A stretch of 6,468 bases of DNA from Alcaligenaceae bacterium (GTDB taxonomy: Bacteria; Pseudomonadota; Gammaproteobacteria; Burkholderiales; Burkholderiaceae_B). A program made the position numbers and the translations under genes. Shown one piece after another: positions 1-5,342 of the stretch; the first letter of the stretch is position 1; each line of letters starts with the position of its first letter. Location: contig JAAZDZ010000489.1 of the NCBI GenBank assembly GCA_012512545.1, positions 1 through 6,468 on the forward strand. Direction: 5' to 3'. The notes under the pieces were generated by a model. The model ran no database searches. It was not told the origin of the DNA and was given only the letters and a program-made list of their open reading frames with translations.

Positions 1-740
1 GTATCGCCATGGGTCTGGTCAAGGAAGGCGAGCGCTTCGTCGTCCTGTCCGACATCCTGGGTGACGAAGATCACCTGGGCGACATGGACTTCAAGGTAGC
101 GGGCACGGTCAACGGCATCACCGCCCTGCAGATGGACATCAAAATCCAGGGCATCACCAAGGAAATCATGCAGGTTGCGCTGGCGCAGGCCCGCGAAGGC
201 CGCATGCACATTCTGGATGCCATGCGCACGGCCATCGAAGGCTCACGCAACGAACTCTCCGAGTTCGCGCCGCGTATGCTCACCCTGAAGATCAACCCCG
301 AGAAAATCCGCGATGTCATCGGCAAGGGCGGCGCCACCATCCGCGCCCTCACCGAAGAAACCGGCACCCAGATCGACATCAACGATGATGGCAACATCAC
401 CATCGCCAGCGCCGATCTCGACAAGGCCCGCGAAGCCGAGCGCCGCATCAAGGAACTCACCGCTGACGTCGAAGTTGGCACCGAGTACGAAGGCCCCGTC
501 CTGCGCCTGCTGGATTTCGGCGCTATCGTACAAGTGCTGCCCGGTCGCGACGGCCTGCTGCACATCTCTGAAATCGCCAACTACCGCATCGCCAACATCA
601 ACGATGTACTGAAGGTCGGTCAGATCGTGCGCTTCAAAGTCATCGAAGCCGACGACAAAGGCCGCCTGCGCCTGTCCATCAAAGCCATCGGCGGCATTGA
701 AGCCCAACAGGGCGAGGGTCCGGCTCCCACCGAATCCTGA
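1..740 (+). CDS. pnp: Polyribonucleotide nucleotidyltransferase (PNPase), C-terminal part, 5' end outside window
   Basis: PNPase degrades RNA 3'-to-5' by phosphorolysis in the cytoplasm, usually as a trimer and often with RNase E. The gene enters from the left edge, with codons in frame from base 3, and ends with TGA at 738-740. Counting the Met at base 9 as residue 1, the end of the second RNase PH core reads [13 protein letters not shown] at about 17-29. It holds the acidic residues and lysine that correspond to the catalytic D486, D492 and K494 of E. coli. A KH domain follows at about 92-150, with its GKGG loop at 105-108. An S1 domain runs from about 157 to 226 ([20 protein letters not shown], then DGLLHISEI). 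The short tail after S1 is Gly/Pro-rich and ends TES. The Met at base 9 is internal to the core, not a start. The family is typically about 700 residues, so roughly two thirds of the gene lies to the left. Identification is firm. Confidence 0.97.
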   Translation, partial: IAMGLVKEGERFVVLSDILGDEDHLGDMDFKVAGTVNGITALQMDIKIQGITKEIMQVALAQAREGRMHILDAMRTAIEGSRNELSEFAPRMLTLKINPEKIRDVIGKGGATIRALTEETGTQIDINDDGNITIASADLDKAREAERRIKELTADVEVGTEYEGPVLRLLDFGAIVQVLPGRDGLLHISEIANYRIANINDVLKVGQIVRFKVIEADDKGRLRLSIKAIGGIEAQQGEGPAPTES

Positions 741-746
741 TCCTTA

Positions 747-793
747 AAGATGGGGTCAGACGCCATTTCATAAATGGTGTCTGATCCCATTTT
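747..793 (+). terminator. Long hairpin with T-run after pnp: terminator and possible REP-like element
   Basis: Bases 747-768 pair with 772-793 in a 22-bp stem around a 3-base loop. All pairs are canonical apart from three G-T wobbles (749/791, 755/785, 762/778). The right arm ends in TTTT, so it would work as an intrinsic terminator seven bases past the pnp stop codon. The stem is much longer than a terminator needs. Its arm contains TGGGGTCAGAC, which resembles the dispersed GGGGTCAGA-type palindromes linked to REP-associated tyrosine transposases. That second reading is inference from memory of such motifs. No other copy was noticed in this window. Confidence 0.7.
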
Positions 794-822
794 CGGTTCG
801 CTTTCGGCAAGTGTCTTATAAT
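794..822 (+). promoter_or_regulatory. Probable promoter of tRNA-Leu
   Basis: A perfect TATAAT -10 box lies at 817-822, ten bases before the mature tRNA start at 832, which suits a short leader. The -35 region is poor. At 17-bp spacing the hexamer is CGGTTC (794-799), directly against the hairpin that ends pnp. The position between a terminator and a tRNA supports independent transcription of the tRNA. Confidence 0.5.
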
Positions 823-831
823 CTTGCGTTT

Positions 832-916
832 GCCCGGGTGGTGGAATAGGTAGACACAAGGGACTTAAAATCCCTCGCCGCAAGGCGTACCGGTTCGATT
901 CCGGTTCCGGGCACCA
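832..916 (+). tRNA. tRNA-Leu, anticodon TAA (UAA)
   Basis: This tRNA reads the leucine codons UUA and UUG. The full cloverleaf can be drawn. The acceptor arm GCCCGGG (832-838) pairs with the 3' strand that ends before A-CCA, and CCA is encoded at 914-916. The anticodon stem is AGGGA/TCCCT around the loop CTTAAAA (864-870), which puts the anticodon TAA at 866-868. A long class II variable arm, CGCC-GCAA-GGCG (876-887), is followed by a T arm ACCGG-TTCGATT-CCGGT. The long variable arm and the anticodon together fix leucine. A partial second copy of its anticodon-loop-to-T-loop segment lies at 2019-2054, so this gene may be the attachment site of the islet that follows. Confidence 0.98.
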
Positions 917-920
917 GTTC

Positions 921-960
921 AAAGGCCGCTTCTGCTTTAGCAGAAGCGGCCTTTTCCTTT
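921..960 (+). terminator. Intrinsic terminator of tRNA-Leu
   Basis: A perfect 15-bp stem pairs 921-935 with 940-954 around the loop TTTA (936-939). It starts four bases after the tRNA CCA end and is followed by a T-rich stretch (CTTTTCCTTT, 951-960). Reverse reading also gives an A/T-flanked stem, so it may stop transcripts arriving from the minus-strand toxin-antitoxin operon. Confidence 0.9.
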
Positions 961-995
961 CATTACGCGACTATACGGCTGTTAACTTTCCACGC

Positions 996-1093
996 TTAAT
1001 CCAGCAGCTCGGCGCGGCAGTAGTTCAACACTTCCGCGTGGACGACGCGGCTTTCCAGCGCAGCCTTTATCAGATGATGGCCTGTAAGCCCTT
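996..1093 (-). pseudogene. Probable C-terminal remnant of an unidentified gene
   Basis: On the minus strand, in a frame different from the antitoxin, the codons read GHHLIKAALESRV and then VHAEVLNYCRAELLD before TAA at 996-998. The codons are GC-rich at the third position and the amino-acid mix looks like a real helical protein end. The frame is open only to a stop just upstream of base 1111 and has no ATG or GTG start with a ribosome site before the coding-like part. The right end overlaps the last codons of the antitoxin gene. It could be the tail of a gene truncated when the toxin-antitoxin cassette arrived, or chance. No family was recognised. Confidence 0.35.
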
Positions 1094-1372
1094 GTCAGCG
1101 ATGACATTGAGCAGCTTCAGGGCTGGCCCCGTGGGATGGGTGTCGCCTTGCTCCCACTTACGCACGGTCGAGGCCGACGTATGCAAATGAAGAGCGAACA
1201 CAGGCTGGCTGAACTTCAACGCTTCGCGCAGACGCTTGATGTCGGCAGCGCTGAACTCCCGCACCGGCGGCGGGCAGATCGCGTCGAACTCGCGCATGGT
1301 TACCTTGCTAATTGCTCCGGCTTCGTGGAGCGCGGCCAGGTCACCACGCAGGGATTCAATAAGCTTGCTCAC
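1070..1372 (-). CDS. HTH-domain antitoxin of a type II toxin-antitoxin system (HigA/NadS-like)
   Basis: This is a predicted DNA-binding antitoxin that should neutralise the toxin encoded just upstream and repress the shared promoter. The protein has 100 residues. The N-terminal half (about 1-40) is probably the toxin-binding arm. The C-terminal half is a Cro/XRE-type helix-turn-helix: FSAADIKRLREALKFSQ, then a recognition region around HTSASTVRKWEQG (64-76), then GPALKLLNVI and GLQAI, an ending common in the NadS-like group. The start is GTG at 1370-1372: a TGA stands two codons upstream in frame, and GGAGG lies a few bases before it. The start lies inside the toxin's 3' end, a 17-base overlap that suggests translational coupling. 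No catalytic motif is present. The family call is confident; the precise subfamily is inference. Confidence 0.88.
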   Translation of the reverse strand: MSKLIESLRGDLAALHEAGAISKVTMREFDAICPPPVREFSAADIKRLREALKFSQPVFALHLHTSASTVRKWEQGDTHPTGPALKLLNVIADKGLQAII

Positions 1373-1739
1373 AATTCACCTCCAATAACACACCAGACTG
1401 CAACGCCTTCGACAGCGCCTCTGCGGACAGTCCCAGAAACACTTTGCCAGCGAATTGCAGTGCCTTCTTCTCGTCCTGCGTGATGTTTGCCCTGTCACTC
1501 TTGGGGAATCCATGCAGGAACACATAGCGGCTACCGATCCTGGCCGACAGCAACGTGCGGTAGCCGCCGCTCTTGCCGCTGCCGGGGCGGGCAACCCGCT
1601 TCTTGTAGAGGAAGCCGCCCAAGTCCGCATCAATCAGGCCGCTTTCCATCTCCTGAATCGCTTTGCACAACGCAGCATCAGGCAATTTTTCGCTCGCTTG
1701 CCAGCGCGCGAAGTCCTTTCGCTTGAGTACACGCGTCAT
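1356..1739 (-). CDS. RelE/HigB-like toxin of a type II toxin-antitoxin system
   Basis: This is a predicted mRNA-cleaving toxin of the RelE fold (RelE/ParE superfamily, Pfam RelE PF06296 type), 127 residues long. The characteristic stretch is GGFLYKKRVARPG at 41-53, SGGYRTLLSARIG at 57-69, then RYVFLHGFPKSDRANI at 71-86. This basic, aromatic core is the hallmark of the family, whose members pair with small HTH antitoxins. The start chosen is ATG at 1737-1739, with a strong GGAGG five bases upstream. An upstream in-frame ATG would add 19 residues but would put the promoter and operator inside the gene. It is the first gene of a two-gene operon, in the toxin-then-antitoxin order of higBA. Its stop lies inside the antitoxin gene. 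Toxicity and ribosome dependence are family knowledge, not visible here. Confidence 0.88.
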   Translation of the reverse strand: MTRVLKRKDFARWQASEKLPDAALCKAIQEMESGLIDADLGGFLYKKRVARPGSGKSGGYRTLLSARIGSRYVFLHGFPKSDRANITQDEKKALQFAGKVFLGLSAEALSKALQSGVLLEVNCEQAY

Positions 1740-1909
1740 CTTGACCTCCAAACTATACCCGAAACGGGTACATTTTTGAACGTTTTTCGCAGGCAAGACA
1801 GAACGCGATTAGCCTGTATAGGGGATTTCTTCATGCGCTTCGTCAGCTCACCCAATTCCCCAAGCGAGGGCTTGCGGCGGACGCCGGAGTTCGTGCGGTA
1901 TTGCGGCAT
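1736..1909 (-). CDS. Short open frame upstream of the toxin, doubtful
   Basis: An ATG at 1907-1909 opens a 57-codon frame that begins MPQYRTNSGVRRKPSLGELG and continues ELTKRMKKSP. It ends at a TGA that overlaps the toxin start as ATGA. The first 30 codons have coding-like GC-rich third positions. The rest runs through the AT-rich promoter and operator of the toxin operon and looks non-coding. No ribosome site precedes the ATG. The likeliest reading is a scrap of an older gene that was cut at about base 1810 when the toxin-antitoxin cassette was joined on. A real small leader gene is less likely. No family was recognised. Confidence 0.25.
   Translation of the reverse strand: MPQYRTNSGVRRKPSLGELGELTKRMKKSPIQANRVLSCLRKTFKNVPVSGIVWRSR
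1752..1780 (-). promoter_or_regulatory. Promoter of the toxin-antitoxin operon
   Basis: On the minus strand, TTCAAA (1775-1780) is 17 bp upstream of TATAGT (1752-1757). These match the sigma-70 consensus at 4 of 6 and 5 of 6 positions with ideal spacing. The toxin ATG follows 12 bp after the -10 box, with a GGAGG ribosome site between, so the leader should be very short. The spacer holds a palindrome, listed separately. Confidence 0.75.
1756..1770. promoter_or_regulatory. Palindromic operator inside the toxin-antitoxin promoter
   Basis: TACCCG-AAA-CGGGTA is a perfect inverted repeat with 6-bp arms and a 3-bp centre. It fills the spacer and touches the -10 box. A dimer of the HTH antitoxin bound here would block RNA polymerase, giving the conditional autoregulation typical of type II systems. 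The palindrome is seen directly; its ligand is inferred. Confidence 0.7.
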
Positions 1910-2018
1910 GAACACTTTGCGGCCAGTTGATGTTATCTTGTGTAGAACTCAAGGAAAACCCGCCACAACGGGCTGTATCCAAGCTGGGAGAGTTACCGGT
2001 GCAGCACCCATCTTCTGG

Positions 2019-2054
2019 CTTAAAATCCCTCGCTCTTTGAGCGTACCGGTTCGA
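2019..2054 (+). repeat. Partial tRNA-Leu(UAA) copy, possible attachment-site remnant
   Basis: This segment repeats the anticodon loop and 3' stem (CTTAAAATCCCTCGC, identical to 864-878) and the end of the variable arm into the T loop (GCGTACCGGTTCGA, identical to 885-898). Between them lie 7 bases (TCTTTGA) in place of 6 (CGCAAG). The altered variable arm still folds: CGCTC-TTT-GAGCG at 2031-2043 is a perfect 5-bp hairpin. The 3' side of the T stem, the acceptor strand and CCA are missing, as is the 5' half, so it cannot be a working tRNA. Seven bases after it comes the start codon of the methylase gene. Confidence 0.8.
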
Positions 2055-2061
2055 AGGTTGT

Positions 2062-2835
2062 ATGAATAAAGGTTCGTTTTACCTGGTAAGTGTAGGCGTC
2101 GGAGACCCCGACAACATCACGATCAAGGCACACAAAACCATACAGCAGGCCGATATCGTCTTTGCCTCGTCCACCCGGCAGGCGCTGTTTGCTGAGCTTC
2201 TGGCTGGCAAGGAAATACACGATGTCGGGCACGGCATGTTCACGCCCATGCAGCGGCGTCACATGTCTGAAGACGAGGCCGCCGCCCTCGAAGCCTCTAC
2301 CCGCACCACCATCCGTGAAGCCATTGCCGCAGGCAAAACCGTCGCGGTGCTGGATTACGGCGACCCTGCGGTATATGGCCCGCAATCCGGTTTCATGAAT
2401 GAATTCCGCGACCTGTCCCCGGTCGTGATTCCCGGAATTTCCAGCTTCAATGCCGCCAATGCGGTGCTGGCTACCGACATTACCGATGGCCTGGAAAGTC
2501 AGTCGGTTACGCTGACCATCGCCAAGCAGGCTTACGATGATTACGACGGCCCGGATGCTCTGCCCAGGCTGGCAGCCACCCGCGCGACACTGGCTTTTTT
2601 CACCATGAAAACAAACCTGGCGGATGTCGTGCAGCAACTGAGTCGCTCATACCCGGCAAGCACGCCCATCGCCATCGTATTGCACGCGGGGTCGTATCAA
2701 CAGCAGCGCCTGGTGCGTGCCACCCTGGACACCATTCTGGCTCATATGGGCGACACCCCCTTGCCGTTTGAACACATGATTTACGTTGGCGATGCGCTGC
2801 GAGATGTGCCAGTCAATCATCAGGAGCAAGAATGA
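2062..2835 (+). CDS. Tetrapyrrole methylase family (TP_methylase) SAM-dependent methyltransferase, substrate unknown
   Basis: The 257-residue protein has the landmarks of the CobA/CbiF/CobJ fold (PF00590). It opens with a first strand and loop VSVGVGDPDNIT (9-20). The central YGDPAVYGP (99-107) corresponds to the SAM-binding GDP loop of cobalamin-path methylases. PGISSFNAA (124-132) follows, then TLAFFTMKTNLADVVQQL in the second domain, and MIYVGDAL (239-246) near the end. Members methylate tetrapyrroles such as precorrins or uroporphyrinogen III, but this sequence does not match one named enzyme, and no cobalamin or siroheme gene is adjacent. The start is ATG at 2062, with GAAGG at 2053-2057 as a modest ribosome site that partly overlaps the tRNA fragment. 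Its last codons overlap the next gene as ATGA, so the two are probably translated together. The fold is confident; the reaction is unknown. Confidence 0.85.
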   Translation: MNKGSFYLVSVGVGDPDNITIKAHKTIQQADIVFASSTRQALFAELLAGKEIHDVGHGMFTPMQRRHMSEDEAAALEASTRTTIREAIAAGKTVAVLDYGDPAVYGPQSGFMNEFRDLSPVVIPGISSFNAANAVLATDITDGLESQSVTLTIAKQAYDDYDGPDALPRLAATRATLAFFTMKTNLADVVQQLSRSYPASTPIAIVLHAGSYQQQRLVRATLDTILAHMGDTPLPFEHMIYVGDALRDVPVNHQEQE

Positions 2836-3842
2836 AGGCAGTCGGGTATGTGGAGCAACGGGCCGGCTTGGGCGTGGATGGGCTGGTGGATATCGAACTG
2901 CCTGTTCCCACACCGGGGCCGGGCGATCTTCTGGTCAAGGTAGAGGCAGTCGCTGTCAACCCGCGCGACATCAAGATGCGCGGGGCGCAGCGGGCTTCGC
3001 CAGACAAGCCCCGGGTGCTGGGTTGGGATGCCGCAGGCGTGGTCGAGGCTGTCGGCAGTTCGGTGTCCGGTTTCGCCAAGGGCGACCGCGTGCTGTACGC
3101 AGGCAATATGCTGCGTTCCGGCGCCAATGCCGAATTTCATCTGGTGGATGCCCGCATTGCGGGCCGCATGCCCGAAGGGCTGAGCTTCAGCGTTGCGGCC
3201 AGCTTGCCGCTCACCACGCTGACAGCCTGGGGCATGCTGTTCGACCGCTTCGGCATCACCAGGGCAGGGGGCGATCAGCAGCGCCTGCTGGTGTTTGGCG
3301 GCGCGGGAGGTGTAGCTACTATGGCTATACAGCTCGCCAGGTGTTTCACCAACCTGACTGTCATCGCCACGGCATCGCGGCCAGAAAGCGAAGCATGGGG
3401 GCGCCGCATGGGGGCTCACCACGTTGTATCGCACTATGGCAGCTTCGATCAGGTCTTGATCGACCAGGGCCTGCACCCCATCCAGTGGCTCTTCTCCATG
3501 AGAACTTCGCCCCAGGCGTTTGCCGCCATGACTGCCGTTGCCGCCCCCTATGGGCGAATTGGTTTTATTGACGAGCCCGAAAGCCTTGATGTGAATCTTC
3601 TCAAGGCCAAAAGCCTGTCATTGCATGCCGAAGCCGCCTTCACCAGGCCCATTTTCGATACCCCGGATATCGGCCAGCAGCGCGCCGTGCTTGAAGAAGT
3701 TGCGCAACGGGTGGCAGAAGGGAGCCTGCAATCACCCGTTGGCGAACATTTTGGAGCAATCAGCGCAGCCAACCTGCGCCGCGCCCATCAGGCCATCGAA
3801 AGCGGCAGCACCATAGGAAAACTGGTGCTGGAAGGTTTTTAG
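2832..3842 (+). CDS. Zinc-type alcohol dehydrogenase-like / quinone-oxidoreductase-type MDR protein
   Basis: This is a predicted NAD(P)H-dependent cytoplasmic oxidoreductase of the medium-chain dehydrogenase/reductase superfamily, 336 residues. The N-terminal GroES-like domain carries VNPRDIKMRG (42-51) and LGWDAAGVVEAVG (63-75). The Rossmann domain has VFGGAGGVATMAIQLA (154-169). The tail AEAAFTRPIFDTPDI (266-280), EHFGAISAANLRRAH (305-319) and GKLVLEGF is diagnostic of the zinc-type alcohol dehydrogenase-like family (TIGR02817 type). Despite that name, the cysteine zinc ligands of true zinc alcohol dehydrogenases are absent, so reduction of quinones or enones is more plausible. The start is ATG at 2832, with AGGAG at 2822-2826. 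The ATG overlaps the upstream stop by four bases, which implies an operon with the methylase. It converges with cysK across 19 bases. The natural substrate is unknown. Confidence 0.9.
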   Translation: MKAVGYVEQRAGLGVDGLVDIELPVPTPGPGDLLVKVEAVAVNPRDIKMRGAQRASPDKPRVLGWDAAGVVEAVGSSVSGFAKGDRVLYAGNMLRSGANAEFHLVDARIAGRMPEGLSFSVAASLPLTTLTAWGMLFDRFGITRAGGDQQRLLVFGGAGGVATMAIQLARCFTNLTVIATASRPESEAWGRRMGAHHVVSHYGSFDQVLIDQGLHPIQWLFSMRTSPQAFAAMTAVAAPYGRIGFIDEPESLDVNLLKAKSLSLHAEAAFTRPIFDTPDIGQQRAVLEEVAQRVAEGSLQSPVGEHFGAISAANLRRAHQAIESGSTIGKLVLEGF

Positions 3843-3861
3843 TAGCCTGTTCAAAAGCGCC

Positions 3862-4785
3862 CTAAGCCTGCTGCGGCAAAAAGCCTTCCACAGAAAGGTA
3901 GCGCTCGCCGGTATCGTAGGTGAAGCCCAGCACGCGGGCGCCTGCGGGCAGTTCAGGTAGTTTCTGCGCAATGGCTGCCAGTGTCGCTCCCGAAGAAATA
4001 CCCACCAGCAGCCCTTCTTCGCGCGCGGCACGGCGCGCGTATTCGCGGGCTGCTTCAGCTTCGACCTGAATCACGCCATCCAGCAGGCGGGTATCCAGAT
4101 TCTTGGGAATAAAGCCAGCGCCAATGCCCTGAATCGTGTGCGGGCCAGGCTGACCGCCCGAAATCACGGGGGAATCCGTGGGTTCCACCGCGAAGACTTT
4201 CAAATCGGGAAACCGCGCCTTCAGCACCTTGGCCACCCCGGTCAGGTGGCCGCCAGTGCCAACGCCGGTAATCAACACATCCAGCCCTTCCGGGAAATCG
4301 GCCAGCACTTCCTGAGCCGTCGTGGTTTCGTGGGCAGTGACATTCACAGGGTTGTCGAATTGCTGGGGAATCCAGGCGTCCGGGGTTTGCTCAGCCAGTT
4401 CCTGGGCACGCTCAATTGCGCCCTTCATGCCTCTTTCGCGCGGCGTGAGATCAAAGCTGGCGCCATAGGCCAGCATCAGGCGGCGGCGTTCAATCGACAT
4501 GCTTTCGGGCATGACAAGCACCAGCTTATAGCCCTTGACCGCCGCTACGACGGCCAGACCCACACCGGTATTGCCGCTGGTGGGCTCGATAATCGTGCCA
4601 CCCGGCTTGAGCTTGCCGGTTTTCTCGGCTTCTTCAATCATGGCCAGCGCGATGTGGTCTTTGATGGAACCGCCTGGGTTGCTGCGCTCAGACTTGATCC
4701 ACACATTGCTGTTGTCGCCAAACAGGCGGTTGGCGCGGATGGTGGGCGTGTTGCCAATGGGTTGCAATACGTTGTCGAATTTCAT
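3862..4785 (-). CDS. cysK: Cysteine synthase A (O-acetylserine sulfhydrylase)
   Basis: This PLP enzyme makes L-cysteine from O-acetylserine and sulfide in the cytoplasm, the last step of sulfate assimilation. The protein has 307 residues, normal for the family. The PLP lysine is K42 in NPGGSIKDH. The substrate loop is PTSGNTG (68-74). The phosphate-binding loop is [10 protein letters not shown] (174-183). [12 protein letters not shown] and GISSGAT follow near the C-terminus. The GIGAGFIP signature and overall pattern favour CysK over CysM or cystathionine beta-synthase. The start [14 protein letters not shown] is at 4783-4785 with AGGGG just upstream. A 47-residue in-frame extension to 4926 lacks family similarity and was not used. 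No promoter stands out; TAGAAT on the minus strand at 4821-4826 is a possible -10 box without a good -35. There are no other cysteine genes in the window. Confidence 0.96.
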   Translation of the reverse strand: MKFDNVLQPIGNTPTIRANRLFGDNSNVWIKSERSNPGGSIKDHIALAMIEEAEKTGKLKPGGTIIEPTSGNTGVGLAVVAAVKGYKLVLVMPESMSIERRRLMLAYGASFDLTPRERGMKGAIERAQELAEQTPDAWIPQQFDNPVNVTAHETTTAQEVLADFPEGLDVLITGVGTGGHLTGVAKVLKARFPDLKVFAVEPTDSPVISGGQPGPHTIQGIGAGFIPKNLDTRLLDGVIQVEAEAAREYARRAAREEGLLVGISSGATLAAIAQKLPELPAGARVLGFTYDTGERYLSVEGFLPQQA

Positions 4786-5040
4786 GATGCCCCTGAATGG
4801 TAGGTTCGAGAGAGACCTCGATTCTATGGCTGGCTGGCGCATACGGCCAGCGCCGCGTGAAAGCTGCTGCGACTCAGCATGCTGCGGGCCTGCCACGTTG
4901 CAAGGCATGCCATAGCCCAGGCCCACCTTGTGGCTTCAACTTGTTCAGCGCATCTTTAACGAATCTTTGCCCTTGTCATCTGTCTTTACACCCTGAGCCT
5001 GCTATAAAGAGGCTATTGATTTTCTGCAGGATAGAGGAAT

Positions 5041-5298
5041 ATGTCGATTCAAACATTGAGCCGCTTGGGCCTGGCAGTGTTCGTGGCTGCCGTGGCGGCA
5101 GGGTGTTCTTCAACCAATCCGGGCGTGGCCGCAGACAGCGGCGATGCGCGCGTTGTCACCACCAGCCTCGAATGCCGCTGGAACCGCAGTGCCTGCATTT
5201 ACGAAGGGCGGTACGAAAGCGGGGAACGCGATTACGCGGAAGACGAAGCCCGGCGTCTGAACCAGGCTTCTCTTGATCGCCTGCAGCGCGTCAGGTAG
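5041..5298 (+). CDS. Small predicted lipoprotein of unknown function
   Basis: The protein has 85 residues. Its N-terminus is a lipoprotein signal: a short polar start with R8, a hydrophobic run LGLAVFVAAVAA (9-20), and a lipobox AAGC with the lipid-bearing C22. The mature protein would be about 64 residues, with SSTNPG directly after the cysteine, which does not suggest inner-membrane retention by an Asp at +2. Two further cysteines (C45 and C52, in ECRWNRSACIYEG) could form a disulfide. The C-terminus is charged and probably helical (DYAEDEARRLNQASLDRL). CAGGA at 5027-5031 and GAGGA at 5034-5038 precede the ATG; the first has the better spacing. TATAAA at 5003-5008 may be a -10 box. It stands alone, divergent from cysK and convergent with cheV. 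No family was recognised. Confidence 0.75.
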   Translation: MSIQTLSRLGLAVFVAAVAAGCSSTNPGVAADSGDARVVTTSLECRWNRSACIYEGRYESGERDYAEDEARRLNQASLDRLQRVR

Positions 5299-5300
5299 AA

Positions 5301-5330
5301 AACGGCCTGCCAGCACAGCGGGCAGGCGTT
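5301..5330 (-). terminator. Hairpin terminator between the lipoprotein gene and cheV
   Basis: GCCTGCC (5305-5311) pairs with GGCAGGC (5321-5327) around a 9-base loop. The outer AAC/GTT extends the stem past a single bulged G. Read on the minus strand, the stem runs into TTTT, which suits termination of cheV 13 bases after its stop. The + side has no T-run, so termination of the lipoprotein transcript is less certain. Confidence 0.6.
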
Positions 5331-5342
5331 CGCATACAAGAA

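Larger units (their letters stand above)
917..2054. mobile_element. Putative tRNA-Leu-associated islet carrying a toxin-antitoxin operon
   Basis: The segment runs from the 3' end of the intact tRNA-Leu to a partial tRNA-Leu copy at 2019-2054. The two copies share 15 identical bases (864-878 and 2019-2033) and then 14 identical bases (885-898 and 2041-2054). Inside are one toxin-antitoxin operon, a probable C-terminal gene scrap near 996-1093, and a short open frame at 1736-1909. These contents and a tRNA flank are typical of integrative elements that have lost most of their length. No integrase, transposase or excisionase is seen, so the islet cannot be called active. A tandem tRNA array that later decayed would be an alternative explanation. 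Confidence 0.5.

Noticed and set aside
1740..1796. Longer toxin start adding 19 residues
   Set aside because: It would place the promoter, operator and GGAGG inside the coding sequence. The inner ATG explains all three signals.
1950..2018. Possible cobalamin riboswitch upstream of the tetrapyrrole methylase (CCCGCCAC and CCGGTGC elements)
   Set aside because: The elements occur in the wrong order, the AAATCC partner of the GGTG core is missing, and there is not enough conserved structure. The resemblance is only in short words.
1970..2018. D-arm-like words (AGCTGGGAGAG) that might make the distal fragment a complete degenerate tRNA
   Set aside because: No D-stem, anticodon stem or acceptor pairing could be formed with the following anticodon loop, so only the 3' segment is supported.
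1455..2069. Long + strand open frame running through the toxin gene and the tRNA fragment
   Set aside because: It lies opposite the well-supported toxin gene for much of its length, shows no recognisable domain, and ends inside the methylase start.
3830..3889. GGAAGG-TTTTT and AAAAAG-CCTTCC arms around the convergent ends of the oxidoreductase gene and cysK
   Set aside because: The loop is nearly 40 bases and the arms lie in coding ends with a one-base slip, so a terminator hairpin is not convincing.
4786..4926. Longer cysK start adding 47 residues
   Set aside because: The extension has no CysK-like sequence, and the inner ATG has a ribosome site and gives the normal family length.
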